From assembly GCA_021786295.1 (NCBI GenBank), contig JAJYNO010000009.1, positions 62,001 through 126,000 on the forward strand: a stretch of DNA of 64,000 nucleotides, written 5' to 3'. This document shows positions 6,976-18,300 of the stretch, one piece after another. The notes under the pieces were generated by a model. It saw nothing but the letters and a program-made list of their open reading frames with translations, was not told the DNA's origin and made no database searches. This DNA is from a bacterium (GTDB lineage Bacteria > Elusimicrobiota > Elusimicrobia > Elusimicrobiales > UBA9959). Numbering within the stretch: position 1 is the first letter of the stretch; every line of letters starts with the position of its first letter. The position numbers and the translations under genes are program-made.

Positions 6976-8148
6976 ATGAAAACCATCGCATCATCGATCG
7001 CCCTCCTCGCGCTGCTGGCCGCCTGCTCCTATAAAATGCCTGAGGAGCAGGCGGTGAAGATAATTTCCCGCCACGGCTTCAGCAGGACAGACCCGGGCAA
7101 GCTCAGGGAGCTGCTGCGCTCCGGGGGCCTGGCGGGCCTCAGGACGCTGGACAAGTACGCGGCCGTGGTCACGGGGGAGCGCGGAATAATGATCTCCCCG
7201 GCCGCCCCGTCGCCTTCTTACGGCATGCTGGCCGCCGCGCGGGACGGGAAATGCTACCTGCTGCGCGTCTTCAGGGGCTCGCCGGCGGAAAAGGCGGGCC
7301 TGAGGGACGGCGACAGGCTGCTGTCGGCGGACTCCTTCGAGCCCGGCTCCGGGGGCTTCAATAAGGCCCTTTCCGGGCTGGGCGACCTGGACCTGCGGGT
7401 GGAGAGAGCGGCGAAAAGCGGCGCCTCCGCCGTGGAGGTCAAGCTCAAGGCCGCCCCGTTCTCGCCGCCGCTCATCTTCGGCTTTTATGAGCCTTCCACC
7501 CGCACGGCCTTCGTCAGGGTCGGGCTTTTCTTCGGGGATTCGGCCTCCATAGTGGGGGCCGGCATAGCCGGGCTCACGAAAATGGGCGCCAGGAACGTCA
7601 TACTCGACCTGCGCGGCAACAGGGGCGGCCAGCCGGAGGAGGCCGCCGCGCTGCTGCGCCTTTTCGCCCGCGCCCCCGGGCCCGTGCTGAGGCTGCTCTC
7701 CTGCCACAAGGGCTACACCGAGGTGCTGGAGGCCAGGGCGGCCGGGCGCTTCTCCGGTCTGCCGGCGGCCGTGCTCGTGGACGGCTCCACCTCCATGACG
7801 GGGGAGGCCTTCGCCGCCGCAATGCGCGAGGTGGCCGGCGCCAGGGTGGTGGGCGCGCGCACGGCCGGAGACGTCTCCGTGCAGCGGACGTTCAGCCTCG
7901 GGGACGGGCGCGGCCTCGCCATCACGGTGGCCAGGATAGCCCCGCCTTCCGGGAGAGACCTGGAGGGCTCCGGGCTGGAGCCGGACATACAGGCCGGTTC
8001 TTCCGGGGCCGCGTGGGATTCGCCTCCGGCCGGGGAGCTGCTGGACGACGCGGCCTATCAGAAGGCTCTGGAACTTTTCAAGGCTGGTTCTGCCGCCTCC
8101 GCCGCCCCGGCCTCGCGGGCGGTTGACGCGTCAAGAGCCAGCTCTTGA
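6976..8148 (+). CDS. S41-protease-like lipoprotein, probably catalytically inactive
   Basis: A 390-residue protein. The start at 6976 gives a clean lipoprotein signal peptide (lipobox LLAAC, Cys at residue 17) and has a Shine-Dalgarno (AAAGG); the open frame extends upstream to 6835 but only as shadow sequence. A PDZ-like region (about 85-155, with FRGSPAEKAGLRDGDRL) is followed by an S41/C-terminal-processing-protease core (about 165-340: VILDLRGNRGGQ, then VDGSTSMTGEAFAAAM). The Ser-containing loop is offset from the usual SASASE form, and where S41 enzymes have the catalytic Lys (GKGxVQ) this protein has AGDVSVQ. The Lys is therefore missing and a non-proteolytic or substrate-binding role is likely. 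It should be anchored in the envelope. Its 3' end carries the palindrome and -35 box of the next transcript. Confidence 0.8.
   Translation: MKTIASSIALLALLAACSYKMPEEQAVKIISRHGFSRTDPGKLRELLRSGGLAGLRTLDKYAAVVTGERGIMISPAAPSPSYGMLAAARDGKCYLLRVFRGSPAEKAGLRDGDRLLSADSFEPGSGGFNKALSGLGDLDLRVERAAKSGASAVEVKLKAAPFSPPLIFGFYEPSTRTAFVRVGLFFGDSASIVGAGIAGLTKMGARNVILDLRGNRGGQPEEAAALLRLFARAPGPVLRLLSCHKGYTEVLEARAAGRFSGLPAAVLVDGSTSMTGEAFAAAMREVAGARVVGARTAGDVSVQRTFSLGDGRGLAITVARIAPPSGRDLEGSGLEPDIQAGSSGAAWDSPPAGELLDDAAYQKALELFKAGSAASAAPASRAVDASRASS
8123..8134. promoter_or_regulatory. Palindromic operator-like site TTGACGCGTCAA, copy 1
   Basis: A perfect 12-bp palindrome inside the last codons of the S41-like gene, 10 bp upstream of the -35 box at 8145. 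The identical 12-mer lies 11 bp upstream of the -35 at 47838, where the surrounding sequence is non-coding. Conservation in two different contexts, at matched distance from matched promoters, points to a protein-binding site. Confidence 0.65.
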
Positions 8149-8172
8149 CAAAAAACAATCATCTGCTATACT
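8145..8172 (+). promoter_or_regulatory. Strong promoter for the riboswitch-1 / HEAT / giant-protein transcript
   Basis: -35 TTGACA (8145-8150), 16-bp spacer, -10 TATACT (8167-8172) preceded by TGC. The -35 overlaps the TGA stop of the upstream gene. Transcription should start near 8179, giving a leader of about 560 bases before the first likely start codon at 8741. Confidence 0.85.
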
Positions 8173-8189
8173 ATTCCTGCAGCGAGGTG

Positions 8190-8297
8190 GAAGCCCCGCC
8201 CTTTTGGCTTGGTGCAGCGGTGCGGTCGTGGTCAGCAGCAGCGGTCGCAGACAGGCAGAGCGCAGTCGCGTGTGTGTCCCAAAAGGGCGGGGCCTTC
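8190..8297 (+). repeat. Long inverted repeat in the leader upstream of riboswitch 1
   Basis: GAAG-GCCCCGCCC-TTTTGG at about 8190-8207 pairs with CCAAAAGGGCGGGGC-CTTC at about 8279-8297: 15 consecutive base pairs plus a few more past one bulge. The 70-base interior is itself rich in GC pairs. In RNA this makes a long hairpin just after the transcription start. The second riboswitch leader (47872-47903) has nothing comparable, so this is an insertion or an extra RNA element specific to copy 1. Confidence 0.8.
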
Positions 8298-8310
8298 AGC
8301 GGATTTCAGA

Positions 8311-8395
8311 GTCCGATAATAGCAAAGCCGGCCAAAGCCGGCGGCGCAAAGCCAAGACCCGTTAAGCGAACGGGGGTCAGGCTGCCGAAGATGGA
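8311..8395 (+). ncRNA. GEMM-I cyclic-dinucleotide riboswitch aptamer, copy 1 (A20 / cGAMP-like type)
   Basis: The aptamer follows the GEMM-I layout: GATAATAGCAAA, P2 stem GCCGGC/GCCGGC (8327-8332 with 8337-8342), the conserved CGCAAAGCC, P3 (8359-8363 with 8369-8373) and the 3' core GGCTGCCGAAG. The base equivalent to G20 of the Vibrio Vc2 aptamer is A (8321), the hallmark of GEMM-Ib RNAs that bind 3',3'-cGAMP in Geobacter. The P2 loop is CAAA instead of a GNRA tetraloop and P1 pairs poorly, so this copy may be weaker than copy 2. Compared with copy 2, a T-A pair in P3 (8362/8370) is C-G there, a compensatory change that supports the fold. A hairpin (8424-8430 with 8438-8444) overlaps the 5' arm of the terminator at 8442 and could act as the switching element. 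Confidence 0.8.
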
Positions 8396-8441
8396 GAGGC
8401 GAGCGGCTTCAGGCCGCCGCTATGGAACGGGTTAACGCCGT

Positions 8442-8501
8442 TCCCGTCGTCTTCGGGGTCCTTAAGCCGGACCTGACGAAGACAGCGGGAGCGGTTTTTT
8501 T
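8442..8501 (+). terminator. Intrinsic terminator, expression platform of riboswitch 1
   Basis: TCCCG (8442-8446), GTCTTCG (8449-8455) and GGTCC (8457-8461) pair with GGACC (8469-8473), CGAAGAC (8477-8483) and CGGGA (8486-8490), giving about 17 pairs with small bulges. T7 follows at 8495-8501. The alternative hairpin at 8424-8444 shares TTCC with its 5' arm, so the two are mutually exclusive, as expected for a transcriptional switch. Confidence 0.9.
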
Positions 8502-8647
8502 ATCGCCGGCCGCGGGGAGGAAGGATGTCCTTCGCTGGAAAAGCCGGAAGTCCGTCTGAAAGGGGCCTTGAGGCCCTTATACGGCCGCGCGCGGCCGCCG
8601 CGGCCGCGTCACGAAGATTTAATTTTCGCGGAACGGCCAATTTATAT

Positions 8648-8653
8648 TATAAT
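8648..8653 (+). promoter_or_regulatory. Possible -10 box (TATAAT) upstream of the HEAT gene
   Basis: A perfect TATAAT in a short AT-rich stretch (8616-8660), with no good -35. It could give terminator-independent expression of the HEAT and giant genes. It falls inside the alternative N-terminal extension from ATG 8525, which argues that this stretch is non-coding. Confidence 0.35.
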
Positions 8654-8740
8654 GATTCGATTGTTCTGCCCGCCTCGCGCATGTCCCGCCGGTTACAGGG
8701 GACAGGCGCGCGGGGAGGGTGCGGCTTTTTGTTTTCACGC

Positions 8741-9367
8741 ATGACCAGATTTATAATATTTTTAATTGTGCTCGCGGCTCCGGGAGCCCGCGCCGCCGCG
8801 CCCGCGCTGGACCGGGCCTCCGCCGAGACCGGCCTGGCCGACAAGGATTTTCATAACCGCCGCAAGACCGTGGACGAGCTCGGCCAGGCGCCGGGCGCCT
8901 GGAAAATGGACCTGCTGAAGCGGTCCCTCTCCGACGAGGACCCGGTCATCAGGCAGAAGGCGGCCCGCCTGATAGGCCGGTCGAAGGACGGCGCGGCCTA
9001 CGGCATCCTGGCCGAAGCCCTGAACTCCACCGACACCGTAACCCGCCTGGGGGCCATGGACGGCCTGCGGGACCTGGGCGACAAAAGGGCGGCGGCGCCG
9101 CTCTCCGCGCTGCTTGGTTCCGGGGACCGGAACACGCGCTGGAAGGCGGCAGAGACGCTGGGCGCGCTGGGCTCGGACTCCGCGGTGCCGGCGCTGCGCA
9201 GGGCCGCGGTCTCGGACAAGGACCGCTTCGTGAGGAAGTCCGCCGTGGAGAGCCTGGGCAGGATAGGGACGCCCGCGGCCAGGGCGGCGCTGAACGCGCT
9301 CAAGGCCGGCCCGGACCCGGAGGTCTCCCTCTGGGCCGGCAACGTGCTGAAAACCCTGAAAAAGTGA
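8741..9367 (+). CDS. Secreted HEAT-repeat protein
   Basis: A 208-residue protein. From ATG 8741 it starts with a signal peptide (MTRFIIFLIVLAAPGARA) followed by about five tandem 31-residue HEAT/PBS-lyase-like repeats (for example DPVIRQKAARLIGRSKDG, then GDRNTRWKAAETLGALGSD and DRFVRKSAVESLGRIGT). HEAT repeats form an alpha-solenoid that binds other proteins; here it would sit in the periplasm. The frame is open back to ATG 8525, which has a strong Shine-Dalgarno (GGGGAGG), but the 72 extra residues look like translated leader and would bury the signal peptide, so I prefer 8741. It is the first gene behind riboswitch 1 and ends 31 bp before the giant gene. A role as chaperone or partner of the giant protein is inference. 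Confidence 0.8.
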   Translation: MTRFIIFLIVLAAPGARAAAPALDRASAETGLADKDFHNRRKTVDELGQAPGAWKMDLLKRSLSDEDPVIRQKAARLIGRSKDGAAYGILAEALNSTDTVTRLGAMDGLRDLGDKRAAAPLSALLGSGDRNTRWKAAETLGALGSDSAVPALRRAAVSDKDRFVRKSAVESLGRIGTPAARAALNALKAGPDPEVSLWAGNVLKTLKK

Positions 9368-9398
9368 GGACGGACGCGGCGGCTTGAAAGTCTAAGAT

Positions 9399-12300
9399 AT
9401 GCGCGCAAGGGGAAGAACCGGACTTTTCCGGGCGGCCAAGAAAAGCCTGCTCCTGGCGGGCCTTTCGCTTTTTTTCTCCGTCCCTTCCCTCTTCACCGCC
9501 GCCGGCGCCGACACCAAGACAGTTCAGACCATCTCCGGCGCCGATACGGTGGACTGGCCGGCCAGCCGCAAAGTGCTCTACGAGCAGGGCTACGGCCTCA
9601 CCTGGGTCTTCTTCGAGAACGCGGCCGGCTTCTCCTACAGCGCCTTCAACGGCAACTCCTGGACCACCCCGGCCACGGCCATCTCGGCGGCCGAGGCCGG
9701 CGGCGGGACCAACCCGATGTACGGCAGCGTCTACTACGTGGCCGCCTCCAGCGACGTCTACGTGATAACCACGGACCCCGGCCCCGACCTCACCGGCAGC
9801 CCGTACAACAACGTCTACATGAAGAAGGGCCGCCTGAACGCGGACGGCAGCATAACCTGGGGCGGCCTCCAGACCAGGACTATAACCGGGACGGTCGGCG
9901 GCGGCACCGGCGACTGCTACGCCGGCGGCGGCGTGGACATAGCGCTGCTGGGCAACGAGACCAGCGGCGTGACGGCCTGGAGCTGCGACGCCAAGCGCAC
10001 CGGGACGAGCTACAGGATCTCCGTGCTGGGCCAGGACGGCATGGGCACCAACCTGAGCGGCGGCTCCAACTTCGCCGTGGACGCCAAGGATTCCAACTCC
10101 GAGGGAGCCGGACCGTACAAACAGTTCGGCAGCCTGGTGCCGGTATACGACAGCGGCGCCTGGTACATGCTCAACTTCCAGAAGGACAGGAGCGACTACT
10201 ACGGCACCCTCCGCGAGCACCGTTACGACAACAGCGGGGTATATTTGGCAAGGGAACTGGCCATAGCGCCCACAAACACACCCGGCCAGGACCAGTGGGC
10301 CTATTCGGCCGCCGCCCAGCCGCAGTCCTCCATAGTGCACCTGGTATATACGGATAATACCGGGAACCTTATTTATAAGCGGCGCGCCGGGCCCAGCAGC
10401 TGGCCTACCACCATCACCCTGACCACCAACGGCACCTCGGCCAGCCCGAATTACCACCCCAGCGTGGTCTTCGCCGCCAAGGACCCCGGCGACCCCAGCT
10501 CCTTCGACAAGGTGTACGTGATCTACGCTTCCACCTACGGCTCCGTGAACTACGCCGTGGGCTCGGCCACCGCGGCCAGCATCAGCGACTTCGACATGGT
10601 GAGCGGCCTCAACTGGAACCAGTCCGCCGGCGGCGCCACCTCGGTGCAGGCGCCCTCGTTCATACAGCTGCCGAACCCCATCCCGGTGGCCTGGAACGGC
10701 AGCGGCGGGGTGCAGTTCGACCGCCTCCCCACCTCCAGCTACAGTCCGCCCTCCGTCGCCTCCGCCTCGCCCCTGAGCGTGGGCATAGGGGCCGGCGTGG
10801 CGGACTACGCCGGCAGTTCCTATTACGACATAACCCTGAACGGCTCCGGCTTCCTGAACAACCCGCCCCCCGGCGTCTCGTTCCAGAGCGGCGGCAACCC
10901 GGTGTCCGGCATAACCGTCTCCAGCGTCACGTACCTGTCCGGCACGCAGGTAAGGGCCAGCATAGCCGTGGACCAGTCCGTGGGGCAGGGCCCCGTGGAC
11001 CTGGTGGTCACCAACTGGGACGGCCGGAACGGCTTCGCGACCGGCATAGCCACCGTCACGGTGCCCTCCTCCGCCCTCACCAGCCCGGTGGAGCCCATAG
11101 ACTACTCCAGCGGCATAGTCTCCTTCGCGGGCGTCTCCGGTTTCGCCCCTTCCGGCTACGCCGGGGCGCCCACGCTCGCGACCCCGCAGGTCAGGATAAC
11201 CCGCGGCGACGGCTACGAGTGGGACGGCACCCAGTTCGTGGACCCCGCGGTCTCGGGCGAACAGTGGCGCAACGCGACCTCGGGCACTGCCAACTGGCTC
11301 TATTCCGACTGGCCCCCGGCCAGCCAGGCCGACGGGCAGAGCTACGTCCTCACCAGCCGCGGCAAGACCAGCGACAGGGGCTACTCCACTCCCAGCTCCA
11401 ACGTGACCTTCACCATAGACAAGCTGGGGCCCGCCGTTTCCTATACTTTCCCGGCGGCCAACTCCAGCAACAATTCCATCACGGCCATACAGGGCACGGC
11501 GGCGGACGCCGGGGTCGGCATCCAGCACGTGAGCATGCAGCTGATAGACTCCGGCGACAACCTTTTCGGGAACGGCAACGACCTGTACTGGACCGGCTAT
11601 CCCGCCACCGGCTTCCTGGCCTCCTCCACCTGGTACTACGTGGTCAACAACAGCGCCGTGCCCAGCGAGAACGCGAATTACAGCTGCGGCACTTCCTGCC
11701 CCTACAAGAGCGTCAACTGGATAGTAAAGGCCACGCCCGATTCCGGCGGGGAGCCGCAGCTGCCCTCGTTCATAGACGGCAGGAAATACCGGCTGCAGGT
11801 GGAGTCGGCCGACAAGTTCAACCCGGACACCTACGCCTCCAGCTTCGACTTCTATTACGACACCACCCCGCCCAACGTCTCGGTGAGCGTGCCCGCGCAG
11901 CTGATGCCCAACCAGCCCGTGAGCATGGGCGACCCCTCCAACGTCTGGCGCAACAACTTCGACTTCCTGCAGGGCAGCCTCTCCGACAACGTCGTGGACC
12001 CCGTCATAGGCAGGCGGCACGTCTATTACTGCGTCTACGAGTACGGCGGCACCGACAAGTGGGGCACCGGCTGCGCCGGCCCGACGCCTGTCTACGCGTC
12101 GGCGCTCTACGCCCCCTCGGCCGACCCCTACAGCTACAGCATCGCGGTCTCCACCAACTGGCAGAACGGCTTCTGGTACCACCTGGCCGTGTACGCCGAC
12201 GACGCGGCCGGCAACCTGGACGGCTCGCCGCTGTCCCCGGCCACCAGCGGCTATTTCTACTACGACGCCCTGCCGCCCAATATTTCCATAACCTATCCGG

Positions 12301-15300
12301 CCAACAACGTCAACTACGGCGCGGGCACCATGAACGCCCTGCTCGGCACCTCGCACGACGACCACTCCGGCGTGGCTACGGTGCAGTACCGGATAGAGCA
12401 TCCGCCGCTGGCCAAGTGGAGCGCCGCCAGCAAGACCTGGATAGACCAGACCGCCCCCATCTGGAACGTGGCCGGCACCACCACCGCCATCCCTTTCGAC
12501 ACCTGGCAGTCCTCGGAGACCGCGCAGGCCGGCCAGTGGCTCTCCGGCGAGCAGTACACGTTCATCGCCCAGTCGCTGGACAAGGCCGGCAACTACTCCG
12601 CCTCCTACTCCACGACCGTGTTCAAGTACGACACCACCCCGCCGGTCACGCTGGTGCTGAACCCGCCGCCTGCGGGCAGGTACTCCGACAACCAGTTCAC
12701 CAATATCGCGGGCACGGCCAACGACATGCCGGACACCACGCGCCAGGCCGGCGCCGACATGACCTGCATAGGCGTGCAGCGCCAGTCCGACGGCCTCTGG
12801 TGGAACGGCACGGCCCTGGGCTGGCAGTCCGGCCGCAGCGACTCCTGCCAGACCTGGTCCTATAACTGGGCCCACCAGAGCATGGGCGGCTTCTGGAGCA
12901 CCGTGGGCTCCACCGAAGCGTTCAATATCTACGCCTGGTCGCAGGACATGGTGCAGGTCCCCGGGCCCAACGTCGAGTCCAGCACCACGCTGAAGGACTC
13001 GTTCATCTACGACGTGCTGCCGCCGACCTCCACGCTGACCTCCCCGCAGGACAACACCTGGTACAGCGACCAGGCCGGCTACCAGCTCTCTTCCATAGCG
13101 GGCACGGCCGTGGACCTGCCGCTGACCGGCCCCGCCGCCGGCGGCTCCATCAGCGACATGCAGGTGGAGGTGCGCGACGAAGTGACGCTGACCTGCTGGA
13201 ACGGCTCCGACTTCACCGGCACCTGCGGCAGCGCGGCCACCTGGAAGGACATGGGCCTGGTGGCCGGCAGCACCTACTCCTACAATACCGCCACGCTGAT
13301 GGCCGCCGCCGTCGAGAACAGGCCCTACCGCGTCACGATACGCTCGATGGACAACGCGATGGACCTGGACAACAATCCCAAGCCCAACGTCGAGAGTTCC
13401 TTCACGGAAGGCCGCAACCGCAGCTACTTCAGGGTGGACCGCACGCCGCCGTCCACGCTGATCCAGTCGCCCTCGGCCAGCAGCGTTTACGTCTTCAGCT
13501 CCCTCTCCGGCACGGCGCAGGATTCCTACACGCAGGTCCAGAAAGTGCAGGTGGCCTACTTCAGCGTCACCCTCCAGAAGTGGTGGAACCCGGCCTCCGG
13601 CAGTTTCGACCAGGGCGACGGCATCAACCCGCCGCCGGCCTCGGCCTTCGTGGCCGCCTCCACCACGACCGCGAACCCCGTGCCTTGGACCGTGACCGGC
13701 TCCAGCGTGCCCGCGCTGACCAACGGCCAGAGCTACCTGGTGTTCGCGCGCGCCACGGACTCGGTCGGCAACCAGACGGCCTTCCCGGGCTATTCCGGCT
13801 TCACCACGCCGCCCAACCAGTCCTCGCTGATAGAGATAACCAAGGTCACGCCGCTGCCTTCCTCGGTGATCACCACGCCCCCGTCCGGCTCGCCCTACTA
13901 CAGGCCCACCGACCTGACCTCCATCAGCGGCACGCTGTCGGCCGCCACCACGGTGCAGGTGATGATCACCGACCTCAGCGTCACGCCGAACCAGGTCTGG
14001 ACCCCGGGCGGGTGGGTCTCCACCACCACCTACCTGGCCGGCTGCACCGACAGCACCTACGTGATAGGCCAGTCCACCTGCGGCTATTTCGGCGTGGACA
14101 CCATCTCGCTGGCCAACTGGACCAAGAGCACCTCCGGCATCTGGCCGGCCGGCACCGCGGAGTTCAGCGTAAAATCCAGGGCCGCCTCGGACGCGGACGG
14201 CATAACGCAGCTGACCCCGCTGCCACAGCGCTACTTTTACATAGACGGCGACGACCCGGCCACCACGCTGGTCGACCCCGCCGCCGCCTACGAGCGCAGC
14301 CTCCCCGTCATCGACGGCACGGCCTCCGACGCCGGGGTGGGCAAGGTGGCCAACGTGGAGGTCGCCATCTCCACCGGCTCCGGCTCCTATTACTGGAACG
14401 GGACCTCCTGGCAGTCAGGCTCTCCGGTCTGGCTGCCGGCCGCGGCCGACGACGGGGCGTTCGACTCCAACCTCGAGGCCTGGAACCTGAACTCGGGCCT
14501 GCCGGTCTTCCAGAACAGCAAGACCTACGAGGTGCAGGTCCGGGTCACCGACATGGCCGGCCGCCAGACGCTGTACCCCATCCCGTACCAGCAGTTCACC
14601 ATAGACACGGCCTCCCCGACGGCCGCGATAGCCCTGCCCGACGGCAGCCACGGCATCAACGCGATGACGGCGCTCTCGGGCACCGCCTACGACAACGCCC
14701 TCAACCAGAGCGTGCAGGTGGCCATACAGCAGCTGGGCAGCCCGCAGCTCTGGTTCGACGGCAGCGGCTTCAACAAGCTGCAGACGGACCCCAACTGGCT
14801 CTACGTCGCCAACGGCGTGAACGGCTTCCTGTCGCCCAACGCCACCAGCTGGATGTACGCGCCGGCCGGGCTGGACTCGGCCTTCCCGGGCGGGCTCCAG
14901 TACCTGCTGCTGACGCGCTCCACCGACGTGGCGGGCAACATCCAGACCAACTTCCAGGTCAACATCTCCTCGCGCGTGGTCTTCGTGGACAAGGCGCCGC
15001 CGGTCACCAGCGTCACGCTGCCGGCGGACGACGGCGACGGCGTCAGCGGCCGCTACAAGTCGGCGTACATAGGGGAGTCGCTGACCTCCTCGCGCTTCTA
15101 CGGCTCGGCGGCCGACAATTTCTACGCGGCCAACAACGCCGGCGTGGAGCAGACGCAGATGCAGCTCTCCTATCTCTCCGCCGGGGACACCTGGTACTGG
15201 CTGGGCACCTACTTCAGCTCCGGCACGGCGGCGCAGAACGGCTCGTGGCTCAACGCCTCGGGCGTGGGGAGCTGGATCTATCCCAACGACATCGCCTGGC

Positions 15301-18300
15301 CGGCGGGGGACAGGGAGTACACGCTGGAGGCCAGGTCCATGGACGCCACGCGCGCCGCCGACGGCACCGGCACCGGCAACTGGGAGACCGCCTTCAGCCA
15401 GGGGCAGAACGTGAAGAAGTTCATCATCTGCGACACCCCTCCCGACGTGGCCATCACCACGCCCACCGAACTGTCGCTGACGAACGACACGAACGTCTAC
15501 GGCACCGCCAACGGCAACCTGGCCGGCTTCAGCAAGGCGCAGGTGCGCATCTCCACCGGCTCCGGGGCGGCCATCCGCTACTGGTCCGGCGGCTCCTCGG
15601 CCTGGGTCACGAACCCCGAGACCTGGAACGACTCCATCCGCCTGGGCAATACCTCCTGGTACTACACGATCCCGGCGTCGCTGCTGGTGGAGAAGACCAC
15701 CTACACCGTCTCCGCCAGGGCGCTGGACTACGCCGGCAACTATTCGGTGACCTATTCCACCCGCGACTTCCTGAACCAGCGGCCGTCGAGCTTCGTGCAG
15801 GACCCGTACAAGGCCGCCTATAACACGCTGACGCAGCTGGACGGCTACGCCACCGACAATACCGGGGTGAGCGCTGTGGCCATCAGCATCTTCAACTACG
15901 ACCAGAACAAGTGCTACGACCCCTCCCAGCCGGGGGCCTGGAAGACGGTGGGCTGCCTCTCGGACAACGACGCGCCCTGGGTCGCGCCGCAGGTCAGCGT
16001 CTGGGCCTCCTCCGCCAGCTGGGTCTACACGGTCAGCGACTCCACCTGGACCAGCGGCGCCCATTACCGGATACGCGTGAAGTCCATGGACCAGGCCGGC
16101 AACTGGGACGTCACCTACGCCACCGCCACGTTCCAGTTCGACACCGAGATCCCGGTCTCCAACGTGGTCTACCCGTCCAGCGGCTCCTACCTGCCGCTGT
16201 CGGCCAACCCCATGACCATACAGGGCACGGCCTTCGACGGCTTCTCGGGCCTGAACCAGGTGAACTTCTACCTGCAGCGCTCGGACGGCTGGTACTGGAA
16301 CGGCATAGGCTGGCAGGGCACCGCCATCGCCCTCAACGGCGACGCCCCCTACTCCGGCTGGAGCAAGCAGATAACCAACTCGGCGGCCTACATAGACGGC
16401 GAGCAGTACTCTATAACTTCCTGGGCGACGGACAACGCCGGCAACCAGGAGAGCCCGGCGGTCAAGTCCATGTTCGTATACGACGTCACGCCGCCCACCA
16501 GCACCATCACTTACCCGTACGACGGCGGTTATATCAGCCAGACCGGCATGGTGACCGGCGGCTCCTACGATCCGCCGCACGGCATGACCGGCGACGTCAG
16601 GGTCCGGATCAAGGCGCTGAGCGGCCCCAACGCCGGCTATTACTGGCGGGTGTCGGACTCCAGCTGGACGCTGCAGAACGCCCCCGAGGTCTGGAACAGC
16701 GTGGCCTCCTACGGCTCTCTCAGCTCCGGCGCCACCTGGTGGCAGCTCAATACCGCCCCGTGGCAGACCGGCGAGACGTACGAGGTGAACTCCTACGCCG
16801 TCGACAAGGCGGGCAACGCGGAGGTCGTCTATTCCACGGCCACCAACATCAAGGCGGACTTCACGCCCCCGGTCTCCACGGTCACGCTCCCGGCGCAGGG
16901 CGCCACCTACGGCGACGTCCCGCTGCCGCAGCTGACCGGCACGGCCTACGATTCCTCCCCCGGCCAGGTGGACCACGTCTACGTGCAGTTCGGCTATCTC
17001 CCTTCCGGGCAGGGCGGGGCCATAACCAACACTTTCGACGGCCAGAGCTGGCAGGCCAACGGCGCCACCTGGCTGCCTGTCTCCTCCGTGACGCTGTCGG
17101 CCGGCAACTGGACCTATAACGTCCCGGACTCGGTCTGGAACTGGAACAATTCCTGGTACACGGTCCGCGCCTACGCCGTGGACAAGGCCGGCAACGTGGA
17201 GGGGACGATCTGGCGCTCCGACTTCTATTACAGCGCCCCCTTCCCGGTCACGGCCATATCCGCGCCGGCGGACGGCAGTTATACCAACACCTTGCCGCAG
17301 AAGGTCTCCGGCACCGCCAGCAAGTTCACCTACTCCTCGCTCTCCGGCGTGCAGGTGTCCGTGGAGCGCAAGAGCGACGGCTTCTACTGGTACGGCAGCT
17401 CCTTCTCGGCCCCGGGCTCCATGCAGTCGGCGCCGCGCGTCTACTTCAACGCCAGCGACGTCAGCGTGCTCGGCGACGGCAGCCTGTACTGGGACTGGAC
17501 CAGCAACATCTCCACCTCCGGCTGGACGGACAACACCTCCTACTATTTCCTCTCCAAAGGCTACGGCCCGGCCGGCCCGGAGCAGACGGCGGACCTGGTG
17601 GGCAACACGGTCATCTACGACGCCACTCCGCCCAACACCGCCGTAGCCGTCCCGGCGGCCGCCATCTACCAGAACATGCCGCAGCTCTCGGGCACGGCTT
17701 CCGACACGCCGCCGGGCCTGGTGAGCTACGCCCAGATAACGATACAGGACCTGACCTACCCGGCCACCTACTGGAACCCGGCAACCGGGGCCTGGCAGAA
17801 CAGCGTGGTCTGGGCCACCACCACCCTCAACTCCGGCAACTGGTCCGTGGGCGCCGGGCTGCCCGCCTGGACGGACGGGACCTGGTACCGGGTAACGCCC
17901 AAGGCCGCGGATATGGCCGCCAACGTCCAGACCGGCGGCTCCGTAGACTTCCTGATAGACCGGACCACCCCGACGGCCGACATCTCCAGTTTCGTGGCCC
18001 TCAACTCCACCGTGACCGCGGTCAACGGCCAGGTCAGGTCCTCGCTGAACTCCCTCATCGGCACGGCCTGGGACAACGCCGGCCCCGGCGGGGGCGCCGG
18101 CGTCCTGGACAAGGTGCTGCTGCATATAACGCGGCCCAGCCAGCCCGGCACCTCGCTGCGCTACTGGCGCTGGGACACAGGCGCCTGGGACGCCTCGCAG
18201 CCGGCGGACTCGGACATCTACTGGGCCACGGCGACGGTCAGCGTTCCGGGCGTTACGGCCTCCTCCTGGACCATCGCCGGCCTGCCGCCGCCCGGCGCCT

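Noticed and set aside
8311..8395. Assignment of the aptamers to c-di-GMP
   Set aside because: The overall family is GEMM-I, but the G20-equivalent base is A in both copies, which in characterised RNAs goes with cGAMP. c-di-GMP remains the fallback if binding tests disagree.
8123..8435. Two short plus-strand frames across the riboswitch-1 leader
   Set aside because: They run through the promoter, hairpin and aptamer, and their amino-acid content is not protein-like. The RNA explanation is much stronger.
8525..8740. ATG 8525 with a strong Shine-Dalgarno as the start of the HEAT-repeat gene
   Set aside because: It would put 72 atypical residues in front of a perfect signal peptide and cross a TATAAT-containing AT-rich stretch. 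It is kept as an alternative; it could instead start a short leader peptide.
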